Assembly: GCA_028278425.1 (NCBI GenBank)
Contig: JANQEJ010000193.1
Span: 1-64,000, forward strand
From: Planctomycetota bacterium
Lineage (GTDB): Bacteria; Planctomycetota; UBA1135; GCA-002686595
Direction: 5' to 3'
DNA length: 64,000 nt
Position numbers and translations under genes: made by a program. The stretch's first letter is position 1; the number at the start of each line of letters is the position of its first letter. Under the pieces are notes generated by a model. It was not told the origin of the DNA, searched no databases, and saw nothing but the letters and a program-made list of their open reading frames with translations. This document shows, one piece after another, positions 54,601-64,000 of the stretch.

Positions 54601-55694
54601 TGACGCTCACCGTCACGGGCAAGGGGGGCGACATGAGCACGTCGCCCGCGACGGACGTCCTGGCGATCGGAACGATCACCGCGGCCCTGACCGCGGGCGA
54701 CGCGATCGATCCCGGCGGCGGGGTGAGCATCAACTTCGCGAACACCTCCGACATCGCCGACCCCGTGCTCGGACCGATGGACCTCTCCTACCGGTGGCTC
54801 GAGGTTCGGGGCGGCGGAAGCGAGACCTTGTTCTCGACCGCCTTCGAGCCCTCCGCTGGAGAAGCGACGTTCCAGCTCTCCGATCCGACGGTGAAGGACA
54901 CGTTCACGGTCAAGCTCGTCGCGGGGCTCGACGCTCCGTCAGCCGCGGGCTGCGACTGCGGGCTGCCCCTGGGCTGCGATTGCTCGGGCAACGTGACCTT
55001 CACGGTCTTCCCCGAGCTCGACCCCGCGTTTTCCGCTTCGGCTTCCTTCACGCCCTCCGGCACTCCGGGCAAGCCCCCGCACACGGTGAGCTTCACGGAC
55101 CTGACGACGGGAGCCGGCGCCTCGCCCACCTACCGGTGGTTCTACGATCCCCCGGGGCCCGGCGGCGAGATAGAGTTCACGCCCGTTTCGATCACGCACA
55201 TGGGCATGCAGCTCCCCCTGACGTTCGAGTTCCCCAGCCCGGGCGACTACAGCGTCCGGCTGCAGGTGACCGCCGAAGGGCCCAGCGGGCCGATGGATCA
55301 GGTCGAGAGCTTCACCGACGCGACGGTGCCCGTCGACGGCTCGCCGTTCAGCGACGTCTACACGATCATCGATGCAAGCTGCAACGGTTGCCACACCTCG
55401 ACGCCGGTCGCGACGAGCTGCGGCGAGAGCACCGGCAACGGTGGCCTGCCCATGGGAAGTCAATCGCAGGCGCACAGCAACCTTGTCGGGGTCCTGGCGA
55501 ACTGCCAGCAGGTCTGTGGTCTGACGAACATGTTCCGCGTGAGCGCGGGCTCTCCGAGCATGAGCTTCATCATGGACAAGATCGACCCGTTCTCCGGTTC
55601 AGACCCCGGCTGCGGGAACAAGATGGGTACGCTGACCGCCGATCAGATCTCGATCTTCAGGAGCTGGATCCAGGACGGCGCCACGGGACCCTGA
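51621..55694 (+). CDS. PKD-repeat lipoprotein with three CxxCH haem motifs
   Basis: This 1357-aa protein starts with a lipobox-like VIACS. Residues 140-195 hold two haem c motifs, CMTCH and CKDCH. The middle (about 200-730) has TolB/WD-like repeats. Residues about 735-1240 contain four or five PKD domains, the first with the WDFGDGDTS and [13 protein letters not shown] signature. The C-terminal cytochrome-like domain has CNGCH (about 1254) and further Cys residues. It should be exported and able to carry electrons or bind metals at the surface. It is coupled to the barrel-like lipoprotein gene. No clear homologue comes to mind with this exact order. Confidence 0.88.
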   Translation: MKQHRNRNGKTRWAACALASALSSLVIACSTSVDGKDPIIPPQPAENTNLRFGFDPGFALGAPITDFQVAGGVIPGNGTTPDRAVAFFAYVTEDNTLGPSPADPSAPPDGNSVADVYVAAIDSSGIDTRAFIYGLSSVFRHPRCMTCHSMNVDPANPPAAGPSTAFATDPEGHPGGNPPLNDLTDTNCKDCHFEDWRAPAQNLDFRGASVAELAARANTGFATHLGAFLNPNPDDERVAWALGNGVSPFGNAADDDHDGIVEVQDTDNVVRTVPGGLDKFVERLAAWAETDVGGNKLTDSAALAVDDVVLVTRDASGTMAGGGASFSPSVVYVPDAPIADGGTTKVGTLYVAYASDAIDMVGGQTNGVTDVFRATVEVHVDDATGDIDLTYTGQELVSVATSGEADGASVDPDLGGVDGELVAFSSQATNLVGSFVDGNGPAPDVYLHHVPSTTTLLVSRSAVFGPTSGGDAGSSNPDLSREGTIVAFESDAADLLPAGADANGLRDVYYAVFESGVFQGMRRASLTNGGLEGTGGDSRNASVFVFDEGLPLLGEPRVRVAFESDKTDLVAELPPMAATNVYLFDSLAPGSTTLLNQVINPQESFLGEASDAMGAAAPADSRNPVISPLGNAVMFETLADNLDFTRPRDENFSADVVFVDLKQFDTLGFILPYRVSVTADGGEANGSSSAARFASFPSASGQFPVGLAAFATESTNLGTADNDPSPAHMVLFLDEIPSTLAKFDTDPSPPKEAPNVPIQFTDTSNGMPDTWLWDFGDGDTSTEQNPVHTYTAVGTYTVTLTAQGALGDDTVVKTDLVQVLDESDAMFTASPSIAAIAVGSNVTVNFDSSQSTECPDTWEWSRQRVDSMGTPIPDPLDGIFSNAPNPSEDFALGASDLEAFYEVSLTTSGKGGTGTPALDTVQVFEQVTAAIAVDPGTPPSGPVDPGTGELTVQFMDVSTGAVDPATYAWDFDGGMGDPTAANPLVTFEAGDYDVTLTVTGKGGDMSTSPATDVLAIGTITAALTAGDAIDPGGGVSINFANTSDIADPVLGPMDLSYRWLEVRGGGSETLFSTAFEPSAGEATFQLSDPTVKDTFTVKLVAGLDAPSAAGCDCGLPLGCDCSGNVTFTVFPELDPAFSASASFTPSGTPGKPPHTVSFTDLTTGAGASPTYRWFYDPPGPGGEIEFTPVSITHMGMQLPLTFEFPSPGDYSVRLQVTAEGPSGPMDQVESFTDATVPVDGSPFSDVYTIIDASCNGCHTSTPVATSCGESTGNGGLPMGSQSQAHSNLVGVLANCQQVCGLTNMFRVSAGSPSMSFIMDKIDPFSGSDPGCGNKMGTLTADQISIFRSWIQDGATGP

Positions 55695-55779
55695 TCCCCC
55701 GGGCGAGCCGCTTCCGCCCCTCCGGCGCGGACGCGATCCGGCCGGCCGATGGCGTATGCTTGGGCGGAAGGAAAGGATG

Positions 55780-58437
55780 ATGTCCCGCTGGCTCGTTCCG
55801 CTGATCGTTGTGCCGGCGCTCCTGGGCGGGCGCGCGTCCGCGCAGGAGCGAGTCGACCTCGAGAAGCACTTCCCCGGCCTCGTCGAGGCCTTCGACTCCG
55901 TCTACACGTCGCTCTACCGCTTCGACGACTTCTGGGCCCTCGACGGGAAGAGCCTCCGAGCGGACAAGCTCGCGGAATGGCAGGCGAAGTGGCGCGCGGA
56001 GAAGGAGCGCGCCGAGGGCGAGATCGAGAAGCTGCGGGCGGATCCCGGTCGCCACCTCGATTTCCGGATGCGGATCCGGCTCCAGCGCCACCACTACTTC
56101 CGCGACCGCTTCAAGCGCGACGAGTTCCGCGTCGTCTACGACTATCCGCCCTTCGTGATCTACGTCCAGGAGCCGCAGACCGAGAAGGTCACGTACTCCG
56201 ACGCCGACGTCCGGCGCTACGGCGAGTGGTTGCAGCTCCTGGAGGAGACCTTCCGCGTCGACTACGCCGCGCCGCTGGGGCTCGAGCAGCACCACGAGGT
56301 GCCGGGGTACTCGTTCTTCCTCCTCGACGGCCGCAGCGAGTACGACGAGTACGGCGAGCAACTCGAGGAGGTGGGCCTGCACCTGGCCCGCGCGCACTAC
56401 GACGCCGGTTACCGCATCGCCGTGACCTACCAGGACCGCGAGCAGAAGGCGCAGGAGTCGGACGAGATGCACGCGGCCATGCACGAGGCCGTGCACGCCC
56501 TCCAGCACGCCTACCACGTCCGCGCGCGAGAGAAGTTCGAGAAGGGGCTCCCGACGCCGGCCTGGTTCAACGAGGGCTTCGCCGAGTTCTACGCCTACCG
56601 GATCCGCGCCGATCATCACGGCGAGCACACCGTGCCGCGCAGCTCGATCGGCACGCTTGAGTCCTTCGTGCGCTCCGCCGGCGAGCCGGGCGCGGCGTGC
56701 ATCCTGCCCTTGCGCGTGCTCACGGAGCTCGCGACCTACAACGACGCGAAGGCGAAGTTCCTCGAGATGCTCGAGTCGCGCGGCTCGACGTCGCGGTCGG
56801 CCGACTCGCTGCTCGGTCTGCTCTACCGGCAGTCCGACCTCTGGATGCACTACCTGCACGACGGCGAGGGCGGCAAATACCGTCCGGCGGTGCAGGGCTA
56901 CGTGAAGGCGCTCCTCAACGGGAGGACCAACGAGGAGGCGCTCGCCGCCGGGTTCGGCGACATCCCGTTGAGCGAGGTGGACGCCGGCTTCCTGGACTTC
57001 CTCGCCGCCAACCGGCTGGGCGAGCAGGCGCTGGAGCGCATCCGCAAGACGCGCGCGGACCTGAAGGGCGAGGGCGTGATCGCGGCGGACGCGTCGGGCA
57101 CCTTCGGCGGCACCGGCGGCGCCGTCTTCGAGCTGGACGCCGAGCTCACGCTCGCCGCCGCGCTGCACCTCGCGCGCGAGGGGAAGTTCTCCGCCGCGCA
57201 CGCGTGCTTGCGCGACTTCAAGGAAGCGGGCGAGCTCGAGGCGCGCCTGGCGCGCGAGACCGAGCGGCTCGCGGACATGGTCGCGCTGCGCAAGGACTTC
57301 CTCGAGTCCCTCAAGCGCTCCGGCAAGAAGCTGAGCGTCGAGGTGGACGGCGAGAAGCTGACCGCCGCGGTCAAGGTGGTCGAGGACGACCGCGTCGAGC
57401 TGGGCAGGAACAGCCTCGAATACGACGAGATCGAGCCCGACGACGTCGACGGGCTGTCGCTCGCGAAGTGCATGCGCGACGCGAAGTCGGGCTACGACGC
57501 GCCGTGGCTCTCCGCCTATCCGTACGTCCTCGCCGGCGAGCGGAAGGCGTGGAGGAAGATCCTCGCCCGCGGGCCCTCCGGCGCCGCCGCCCTCGAGGAG
57601 GACGCCGAGGACGACTACAAGGCGCGTCTGAAGCTGGCTCCGATGGCCGGCGCGATGCACGCCGTGATCCGAAACGACGACCCGCAGTCCGCGCGGGCGG
57701 CGCGGTACACGCTCAACCTGATCGCCGACCTGCGGGACGTGTTCGGGCGCGAGCCGGCCGTCCGCTCGCGCAGCGAGGGCCTGCGCAACGTGGCGACGAA
57801 CGCGGCGGAGGTCCTCTACGGACGCGGGTACCTCTCCGACCACGTCCACGGCGAGCGCGAGGAGAACGACGACGGCACCGTGCGCCTCTTCTACGCGTTC
57901 GACGACCCGGTCGAGGCGCGGGACCTCGTCGACCACCGCGGAAACGTCGAGGGCAAGGTCGAAGGCGGCTCCTTCCGCGTCACCGGCAACGTCACGCTGC
58001 GACACGTGCTCGACTTCGAGGGTCCGGTCGAGGTGACCTGCAATCTGAAGGTTCCCTCCGGCGCGAGCGTGCGCCTCGGCGTCTGCGACGACCGCGACGA
58101 CGCCTATGCGGGGTTCTCCGACACCGGCGCGCTCGAGGCCGTCGATCCCTCGCGCCACCTCGCGCGCAAGAGCAAGGCCCTTGAGTGGCCGCGGAACCGG
58201 ACGGTCAAGGTCGCGCTGAGGCTGGCCGATGCCGAGCTTTCGGCCGAGGTCGACGGCGCGCCCGCCGCGAGCGTCGACAAGGTGCCCCTCGAGAGCGGCA
58301 CGGTGCACCTCTTCGTCGACGCCGAGCGCCCGGTGGAGCTCGCCGACCTGGAGATCCGCGGCACGGTGTCCGCCGCCTTCTGGGACCGCGCGCGCGCGGC
58401 GTTCGTCCAGGAGAAGCTCGAGTCGCTGGGGTTCTGA
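55780..58437 (+). CDS. Secreted gluzincin-like metallopeptidase
   Basis: This 885-aa protein has a signal peptide ending ASAQERV. A zinc site HEAVH (about 235-239) and a third-ligand Glu in WFNEGFAEFYA follow, as in gluzincins of the DUF1570 type. A long helical middle region follows, then a C-terminal lectin/concanavalin-like beta domain (about 705-885). The likely role is cleavage of extracellular protein. A purine-rich AGGAAAGG lies just before ATG codons at 55777 and 55780; the latter has better spacing. Confidence 0.85.
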   Translation: MSRWLVPLIVVPALLGGRASAQERVDLEKHFPGLVEAFDSVYTSLYRFDDFWALDGKSLRADKLAEWQAKWRAEKERAEGEIEKLRADPGRHLDFRMRIRLQRHHYFRDRFKRDEFRVVYDYPPFVIYVQEPQTEKVTYSDADVRRYGEWLQLLEETFRVDYAAPLGLEQHHEVPGYSFFLLDGRSEYDEYGEQLEEVGLHLARAHYDAGYRIAVTYQDREQKAQESDEMHAAMHEAVHALQHAYHVRAREKFEKGLPTPAWFNEGFAEFYAYRIRADHHGEHTVPRSSIGTLESFVRSAGEPGAACILPLRVLTELATYNDAKAKFLEMLESRGSTSRSADSLLGLLYRQSDLWMHYLHDGEGGKYRPAVQGYVKALLNGRTNEEALAAGFGDIPLSEVDAGFLDFLAANRLGEQALERIRKTRADLKGEGVIAADASGTFGGTGGAVFELDAELTLAAALHLAREGKFSAAHACLRDFKEAGELEARLARETERLADMVALRKDFLESLKRSGKKLSVEVDGEKLTAAVKVVEDDRVELGRNSLEYDEIEPDDVDGLSLAKCMRDAKSGYDAPWLSAYPYVLAGERKAWRKILARGPSGAAALEEDAEDDYKARLKLAPMAGAMHAVIRNDDPQSARAARYTLNLIADLRDVFGREPAVRSRSEGLRNVATNAAEVLYGRGYLSDHVHGEREENDDGTVRLFYAFDDPVEARDLVDHRGNVEGKVEGGSFRVTGNVTLRHVLDFEGPVEVTCNLKVPSGASVRLGVCDDRDDAYAGFSDTGALEAVDPSRHLARKSKALEWPRNRTVKVALRLADAELSAEVDGAPAASVDKVPLESGTVHLFVDAERPVELADLEIRGTVSAAFWDRARAAFVQEKLESLGF

Positions 58438-58455
58438 TTCGCTTGCAACGAAAAG

Positions 58456-58490
58456 GCCCCGCCACGGGGCCGCTCGGCCGGTGGCGGGGC
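58456..58490 (-). terminator. Terminator hairpin between convergent genes
   Basis: A perfect 10-bp inverted repeat (58456-58465 with 58481-58490) encloses a 15-base loop in the 82-bp gap between two convergent genes. On the minus strand it is followed by CCTTTTCG, a short U-run, so it mainly serves the gene ending at 58520. It may act in both directions. Confidence 0.75.
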
Positions 58491-58519
58491 GTGGGATCAG
58501 CAGCCTTCGCTCGCAGCGA

Positions 58520-59968
58520 CTAGGGCTTGCAGCGCAGCACTCGCAGCTTGATGTAGTCGACCTCCGTGTCGTCCTGGATGTAGGTGTCCAGGACGTCGGA
58601 CTCGACGCGATGCAAGATGCTGCGCGTCGTCGTCTGCCCGGTCTCGGGAAGCTCGTTCAGGTTGAAGCAGAGGGTCGCCTCCTGCCCGGGCACCCATGAC
58701 ATGGCGAGGTCGTCGAGCTGGATCATCTTCTCCGACCAGTCCATCGCGCCCGCTCCATCCCAGCCGATGACGATCGAGTCCGTCGTCGTCAAGCAGCTAT
58801 ACGCGTTGATGTGGACCTCGTACAGCGCCATCCGGACCGGTCCGTCCGCCGACGTGCTCCCGAAGTCGTCGAAGGTCTCGCGCAGGTTGCGGTCGCAGCT
58901 ACCCTCGTCGTCGTACTCGCGCTGCCCCTGCGAGGGGATGAGCGCGGCCACGAAGCTCGAGAAGGCGGCGCTCGGGCTGGAGAGGTCGATCCCGCCCAGG
59001 AAGTCGTCGTCGACGCCGGCGATCTCCTCGAACTCCTGGTGCTTCGTCGGATCGAATCGAATCCGGACGTACGAGCTCGGGGCCATGCCGGTGATCACGG
59101 TTCCCGGCAGCGGGCACAGCGTGAGCTCCTGCGTGAGGAAGTCGTAGCCGGCCACCACGCCCGCGCTCGCGAGCTGGATGTTCATCGGGAACGTTAGGTA
59201 GCCGCTCGCGACGCCCCAGGCGAAGTTCGGCGTCGGCGACGTCGCCGGCAGCGTCAGCGCCACCTTTCCGCTGTTCGTGGAGAACAAGACGAAGTACGAG
59301 AGGACGTCGCCCGAACACGTGCCCGCGCCGGGCAGCCGGGCCTTGAGGCAACCGTCCGCGGGGTCGAGGCGGAAGCGCACGTCGACCTCCATCGGCATTT
59401 CCTCGCACGGGAGGTCGATGAACGACGGGGTGGGCTGGAAGGAATTGGTGGTCGAAAGGCTCGTCGACGCGCCGGTTTCGACCCACGTCCAGGCCGGTTG
59501 CGGGTACAGCACCACGCCGTCGAGCGAGGGGATCAGCGCCTCCGCTCCCGCACCGAAGTGCAGCAAGACCTTCTGCGACGTCGGGAAGGGGGAGACGTGG
59601 ACGACGTCGCCTCCGAAGGCGTTCGGCTGAAGCGAGGTGCCCCGGCCGAGGAACCCGCGGGTACCCGCGCCCTCCATCAGGACGTCCTTGGCCCCGTAGG
59701 CGGCCGCTTCGACGGAGAAGTCACCGGTCACCTGGATCGCCGTGCCTTCGTCCCCCGTCGTGGGGCTGACGGGACCGACGGGCGGGGCACCGGGCTCCCC
59801 GACCGGCACGCCCGGATTGAGCTTGACCGTTCCGCCGGGCACGTCCTGCCCTCCGACCCCCTGCCTCTGCGCGTTTGCGGTGGACGCTGCGATGGCCGCG
59901 AAGGCGACGACGAGATGGGGCAACCAGCTCCGTCGACTCGAGGCGCTGCGTGTGGACTGGGCGTACAT
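58520..59968 (-). CDS. Secreted hypothetical protein (482 aa)
   Basis: The product has a clear signal peptide (HLVVAFAAIAASTANAQ). A Gly/Pro-rich linker (about 40-80) precedes a beta-rich body with scattered cysteines that may form disulfides, ending LRVLRCKP. I recognise no enzyme motif. A GGAGG sits before the ATG at 59968, a good start. It is flanked by the terminator at 58456-58490 and by a 170-bp gap from the kinase gene upstream on the same strand. Confidence 0.8.
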   Translation of the reverse strand: MYAQSTRSASSRRSWLPHLVVAFAAIAASTANAQRQGVGGQDVPGGTVKLNPGVPVGEPGAPPVGPVSPTTGDEGTAIQVTGDFSVEAAAYGAKDVLMEGAGTRGFLGRGTSLQPNAFGGDVVHVSPFPTSQKVLLHFGAGAEALIPSLDGVVLYPQPAWTWVETGASTSLSTTNSFQPTPSFIDLPCEEMPMEVDVRFRLDPADGCLKARLPGAGTCSGDVLSYFVLFSTNSGKVALTLPATSPTPNFAWGVASGYLTFPMNIQLASAGVVAGYDFLTQELTLCPLPGTVITGMAPSSYVRIRFDPTKHQEFEEIAGVDDDFLGGIDLSSPSAAFSSFVAALIPSQGQREYDDEGSCDRNLRETFDDFGSTSADGPVRMALYEVHINAYSCLTTTDSIVIGWDGAGAMDWSEKMIQLDDLAMSWVPGQEATLCFNLNELPETGQTTTRSILHRVESDVLDTYIQDDTEVDYIKLRVLRCKP

Positions 59969-60138
59969 AGAGAAACCTCCAATTCCTGCCGGAGAACCTG
60001 CCAGGCCTCCGCGATGGGTTCGTGCGCGAGCGGGCGCGAGCCCGCGGAGGAGTCCTTCCCCTCCGGGAGGCGGTTCGGGGTGGACCTCGTGGCCCTTACA
60101 CCGGGTCGCGGAGTTTTCCGCGCGGGCGAAGAAGGACG

Positions 60139-63100
60139 CTAACGCGTCCCCGCGGCCCAGGCGCGCGCCGCGTCGGCGAGAGCCGGCTCGTCTCCCTCCT
60201 CTTCCAACCGCTCGATCCAGTATTCCGTTCGCCGGGCGACGATGCGGTCCAGCTCGTCGAAGTCGAGCCAGCCGATCGTCCGGTACTGGCCGACGGCCAG
60301 CAGGCGATTGCGGTTCCGATCGGGGGCGAGCCGGAACAACTGGCCGTCCAGGATCTTGAAGTTGGCGAGCCGTTCTCCGGTATCCGCGTCGAGCGCGAGG
60401 ACCTCCCCGTCCTGGCTGCCGGCGAACAACGTGCTTCCGTCGTTCGAGACCGCCACGCACATGAACCGTTCCGCATAGCGGCTGGTGAGGTACGGTTGTT
60501 CGCGGCCGGGGGTCCACCAGGCGACCCGGCCCGACTTGTCGACCGCGACGCAGAAGCGGCCCGCCGGATCGAACGCGATGTCGGTCACGGTCCGTCCGTG
60601 GTGCTCCGTGCTCCGCGTCTCGCGGACGGCGCCGTCCTTCCACCAACGGAACACGCCCCGTTCGCCTCCGATGGCGAGAACGGAACCGTCCGGAGACCAG
60701 GCGAGCGCGCCGAGCCTCGATTGCGAGACCTCGTAGGTTCGAGCCTCCTCGTCGAAGGGGCTGGTCCAGAGGTGGAGCTGACCCGATTCGTCGACGCCGG
60801 CGAGCGCTCCCCCGTCGGGTCGGAAGCGGACCAGGTTCGCCTTGCCGGGCCTCACGCCGTTCCCAAGCGGGAGGCGCTCGGGGAAGTCGGTGTCGTCGCG
60901 CAGGATCCAGAACCTCGCGTCATGGCTCGCGGCGGCGATCAAGGTCGGCGGACCAACGACGCGGTCGACGCCGGAAGCCAGTCCCATTCCGAGGACGATC
61001 TTCCCGAGCTTGTCGGGCGCGTTCCATCGGGCGAACGAGATCGACGCGTCTTCTCCGTCCGCGGTCAGCACGCCCATCGCATCAAGCTTGACGTCGTGGA
61101 TCGTCGTGCCGCCGTCCGCGGCCCGACCGGGCCAGGGTTTCCAGCCGGGCGGCGGGCCGTACGGGCGCCAGAGTCGCACGCTTCCAGATTCGTCGGACGT
61201 AGCGAGGAGGCCGGCCCGGTCGGAGTAGACGAGATCGGTCATCCGGTCGTCGACGCCGCGGAGCTCCTCCACAGCCTCGTACTCGGCGGCGACCGGATCC
61301 CCTTCGTAGAGCAGGATGCTCTCGTCGTCCCCCGCTCCGATCCACTGAGCCGATGAGGGGCCGGGGCAAAAGGAGGCGAACCTCGTGGTGCTCCCCGGCG
61401 TCATCCGCAGGATTCCGTTGCCGGCAAGCGGGCGAACCGCGTATCCGCCGATCTGGCTCTCGTCCGCGCTGAACCGGGAGTAGAAGCTGATCTGTCCCGT
61501 TCCCGCCCAAAGAGGCTGCGCCGGGCCGCTGCCTTCGGGGAACACGCGGAGGACCGTGTCGACGTTGTCATCGTCGCGGACCATGACGAGCACGAATCTC
61601 CCCGACGGCGGCGAGGCGAGCTCGCGGATGGTCGTACCGGCGGGCGCCCGCCACGCGAGCTCCCGCGTCTCGGTCGAGTCGAGGCCGATCGACGCCAGAG
61701 TGCCGCCTTCGCGCGCGAACAGGAGCTTCCACTCTTCCCCCTCGCGGTAGGCGACGGGTCGGCTGACGGACTCCAAGGCCCAGACGGGGATCGGCGTGGA
61801 TGGGGCCGACACGTCCCAGACGTCGGTGCTGTACAGGTTGTCGTCCCGTCCGGTCGAGCTGACCGCGTGCCTTCCGTCGGGGTGAAGCCAGAAGCTGGAT
61901 TTCTCCCTCCTCGGTACGAAGCCCACCGGCTCGAGTTCGGGCACCGAGAGCAGCTCCACCCGCACGGCACTCACCGCCAGCAGGTCGCCCTCGGGCGACC
62001 AGCTCAACCGAGTCAGGCGATCCACTCCCGCGGTCAAGCTCGCGGCGCCCACGCACCGCTGCTCCAGGCAGAGCTCCCGGAGCGCCCAAAGCCTGGCGCT
62101 CGGCTCGCGCCGTTCGAAAGCGCTTCGGAGTCGGTCGATCTCCCACGCGTTGGCCGTCGGATCGAGGAGCTCGGTGAACAGGGCTCTTTCGGCGCGCGCG
62201 TGCTCGCCGCGCTCGAGCGCGGCCAGCCCCGCGGCGACGTTCGCGCGACCGATCCCCGAAGCCCGGACCTCTCGCGCGATCAGAAACACAGGCCAAGCCG
62301 CGATCAGGGCGACCACCGCCGCCGCGATCGCGCGGTGGCTGCGCAGCAATCGCCATCCCCGCTCCCAGGCGCCGCGCGGACGCGCGTGAACGGCCTCGCT
62401 CCGGATCAGCCTGCCGACGTCGGCGGCAAGCGCCTCGGTCGACGGGTAGCGGGCGTCCCGTTCCGGCGCCAGAGCCTTCGCGATCAAACGATCGAGGTCC
62501 TCGTTCCTGGACGGGTCGTTCGTGTAGCGCCGCGGCGGAGTACCGGGGACGCGGAAGACGTCGCTCCGGGTCTCGAGGACCCGGGTCAGCCCGTCGCGAT
62601 CGGCGCGCCCGCCGGTCATGAGGCGATACAGGATGAGCCCAAGCGCGTAGACGTCCGTGCGTTCGTCCAGATCCGACTCTCCCCGCAACTGCTCGGGCGA
62701 AGCCCAGGCCGGGCTGCCCAGGAAGTCGCCCACGCGCGTGATCTCGCTGTCCACGCCGGCGACCGGCTGGGAGGTCTCGGACGGACCCGATTCGCGCGCG
62801 AGACCGAAGTCGAGAACGAACGGCTCTCCCTGTGCGTCGACGAGGAGGTTCGAGGGCTTCAGGTCGCGGTGGACGATGCCGCGCCGGTTGGCGTACGAGA
62901 CGGCGACCGCGATCTTGTGGAAGAGGGCAAGCCGGGTCTCGAACGCGTCCGGACCGTCGAGACCGTCGCAGTAACCATCGACGTGCACGCCGTCGACGAG
63001 GTCCATCGAGAGGTACGGCACGCCGTCGGGCGTCTCGCCCGCGTCGTGGATCGTGACGATGTTCGGATGCCGCAGCGCCGCAGCGAGCCGGACCTCGCGG

Positions 63101-63438
63101 CGGAAACGGCTGCGCTGCCCCTTTGCCGCCCAACCGCCCCCGAGCATCTTCTTGAGCGCGACCTTCCGGCAGGTCGCCTCGTGATACGCCTCGTAGACGA
63201 CCCCCTGCCCGCCCCGGCGGATCTCGCGCAGGATCTCGTACCCGGGCGGGACGTCCGGTTCCGGCTCATCGAATCCGCGCAGCGAAGCTCTGAGCTCGCG
63301 CGCGACCTCGTCGTGCACGAGGAGCCGCTCGACGCCTTCCTGGCAACGGAGGCACGTCTCGAGGTGCTCGAGGGTCACGCTCGACGCGCCGGGAGCATCC
63401 AGGGCGGTGAGCAAGGCCTCGTTCGTGGGGCAACCCAT
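60139..63438 (-). CDS. Ser/Thr protein kinase with N-terminal zinc-finger-like motif and WD40-like sensor
   Basis: This 1099-aa protein starts with an anti-sigma-like HLETCLRC motif. A Hanks-type kinase domain follows (about 60-330), with GGQGVVY P-loop, VALKK, catalytic HRDLKPSN and DFG. One transmembrane segment (about 375-395) anchors a C-terminal WD40-like propeller outside the membrane. Such kinases in Planctomycetota sit beside an ECF sigma factor, as here. The ATG at 63438 has GGAG nine bases upstream. A TTG at 63456 overlaps the sigma stop (TTGA) and is an alternative start. Confidence 0.92.
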   Translation of the reverse strand: MGCPTNEALLTALDAPGASSVTLEHLETCLRCQEGVERLLVHDEVARELRASLRGFDEPEPDVPPGYEILREIRRGGQGVVYEAYHEATCRKVALKKMLGGGWAAKGQRSRFRREVRLAAALRHPNIVTIHDAGETPDGVPYLSMDLVDGVHVDGYCDGLDGPDAFETRLALFHKIAVAVSYANRRGIVHRDLKPSNLLVDAQGEPFVLDFGLARESGPSETSQPVAGVDSEITRVGDFLGSPAWASPEQLRGESDLDERTDVYALGLILYRLMTGGRADRDGLTRVLETRSDVFRVPGTPPRRYTNDPSRNEDLDRLIAKALAPERDARYPSTEALAADVGRLIRSEAVHARPRGAWERGWRLLRSHRAIAAAVVALIAAWPVFLIAREVRASGIGRANVAAGLAALERGEHARAERALFTELLDPTANAWEIDRLRSAFERREPSARLWALRELCLEQRCVGAASLTAGVDRLTRLSWSPEGDLLAVSAVRVELLSVPELEPVGFVPRREKSSFWLHPDGRHAVSSTGRDDNLYSTDVWDVSAPSTPIPVWALESVSRPVAYREGEEWKLLFAREGGTLASIGLDSTETRELAWRAPAGTTIRELASPPSGRFVLVMVRDDDNVDTVLRVFPEGSGPAQPLWAGTGQISFYSRFSADESQIGGYAVRPLAGNGILRMTPGSTTRFASFCPGPSSAQWIGAGDDESILLYEGDPVAAEYEAVEELRGVDDRMTDLVYSDRAGLLATSDESGSVRLWRPYGPPPGWKPWPGRAADGGTTIHDVKLDAMGVLTADGEDASISFARWNAPDKLGKIVLGMGLASGVDRVVGPPTLIAAASHDARFWILRDDTDFPERLPLGNGVRPGKANLVRFRPDGGALAGVDESGQLHLWTSPFDEEARTYEVSQSRLGALAWSPDGSVLAIGGERGVFRWWKDGAVRETRSTEHHGRTVTDIAFDPAGRFCVAVDKSGRVAWWTPGREQPYLTSRYAERFMCVAVSNDGSTLFAGSQDGEVLALDADTGERLANFKILDGQLFRLAPDRNRNRLLAVGQYRTIGWLDFDELDRIVARRTEYWIERLEEEGDEPALADAARAWAAGTR

Positions 63439-63452
63439 TCCATCCGGCTCCG

Positions 63453-64000
63453 TCAAGTCACTCCGGCCCCTTCGTCGAAGGCGTCGTCGACCTGGGTTCG
63501 GATCTCGGCCAGCCGGTTGCGGCAGCGGTGGGTAGCCACGTAGACGGCGCTGAGCGTCATGCCGAGCTCCCGCGCAACGTTGGCCGGCGACTCGCCGCGG
63601 AGCTCGACGCGCTCAAAGGCGTCAAACGTCTTCGCGCGAAAGTCCGCGCTCCGCCGGAGGAGGTCGATCGACACACGGAGCTTGTGGCGGAGGTACTCCT
63701 CGTCCCAGACGCGCTCGAATTCGTCGACGGCCGAGACCTCCGCGAGGGCGGACTCGCCGTGTTTGCGCACCCCCCGGCTCGCCCTGCGCAGGAAGTCGCG
63801 GACGCGGTTGCGCGCGATCGCGGCGATCCAGGAGCGCAGGCGGCCCCGCTCCCGCTCGTACTTTCCGGCGCGGTAGTCGCGCAGGAACGAGACGAGCACG
63901 TCCTGCGTCAGGTCGGGCGCTTCCGCCGCGGCGATGCCCATGCGGCGAACCACGCCTGCGACGACCGGACGGTAGCGGTCGTCGAAGAGACCCCAGGCCT
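63453..64000 (-). CDS. ECF-type sigma factor, start outside window
   Basis: The visible 182 codons contain sigma region 2 (LTQDVLVSFL, RSWIAAIARNRVRDFLRR) and region 4 (ELRGESPANVARELGMTLSAVYVATHRCRNRL). This is a typical ECF sigma lacking region 3. The N-terminus lies beyond position 64000. Its stop overlaps a possible TTG start of the kinase gene, so the pair is probably coupled. The kinase's zinc-finger-like motif may bind or inhibit this sigma factor. Confidence 0.92.
   Translation of the reverse strand, partial: AWGLFDDRYRPVVAGVVRRMGIAAAEAPDLTQDVLVSFLRDYRAGKYERERGRLRSWIAAIARNRVRDFLRRASRGVRKHGESALAEVSAVDEFERVWDEEYLRHKLRVSIDLLRRSADFRAKTFDAFERVELRGESPANVARELGMTLSAVYVATHRCRNRLAEIRTQVDDAFDEGAGVT

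Noticed and set aside
55657-58308. 883-codon antisense frame over the metallopeptidase gene
   Set aside because: The plus strand has a signal peptide, HEAVH zinc site and Shine-Dalgarno; the antisense frame shows only Arg/Leu/Val-rich shadow sequence.

Overview
The window is GC-rich with strongly GC-biased third codon positions. It carries gene families typical of Planctomycetota: secreted FG-GAP/VCBS repeat proteins, CxxCH-bearing surface proteins with PKD or beta-propeller domains, a sulfatase-superfamily lipoprotein, and an ECF sigma factor overlapping a Ser/Thr kinase with a WD40-like sensor. I infer a planctomycete; no rRNA or other marker is present to prove it.

Region 1 (1-16121) is a biosynthetic gene cluster. 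Five tightly coupled minus-strand genes run from 14318 to beyond position 1: a ScoE-like non-haem iron oxidase, an FcoT/ScoD-like thioesterase, PKS A (ACP-KS-AT-DH-ER-KR-ACP), PKS B (KS-KR-ACP, no AT) and an NRPS (C-A, cut by the window edge). A divergent acyl-AMP ligase (14544-16121) faces them. The oxidase, FcoT and ligase trio matches the isonitrile cassette of Streptomyces scoA-E and mycobacterial Rv0097-Rv0101. Here the stand-alone carrier protein appears to be replaced by an ACP fused to the front of PKS A. The NRPS adenylation pocket reads as glycine. The likely product is an isonitrile-capped short polyketide joined to glycine.

Region 2 (16.1-34.0 kb) is accessory. It holds a subtilase/SCP2-like/small-protein operon, a TIR protein with four membrane segments, a second TIR protein paired with a lipoprotein, an FG-GAP protein, a beta-propeller cytochrome, a Cys-rich secreted peptide coupled to a carboxypeptidase-regulatory-domain protein, two likely IS91-family transposase remnants, and a ligase C-terminal remnant at its right border.

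Region 3 (34.1-41.2 kb) holds more biosynthesis-type genes: a B12-binding radical SAM enzyme, a type II thioesterase and an Sfp-type phosphopantetheinyl transferase. The last two would service the assembly line of region 1. A small unknown ORF, a sulfatase-like lipoprotein, a TAXI-type binding protein and a Gly-rich protein lie between them.

Region 4 (41.2-64.0 kb) is mostly envelope and secreted protein genes: an FG-GAP protein, a membrane protein, an S9 peptidase with a 19-Glu tract, an M23-like protein, a beta-barrel-like lipoprotein, a PKD/cytochrome lipoprotein, a gluzincin-like metallopeptidase, and the kinase/sigma pair. One secreted protein gene (47712-48764) continues in frame for 49 codons past a Cys-UGA. 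A SECIS-like hairpin lies just downstream, making it a candidate selenoprotein.
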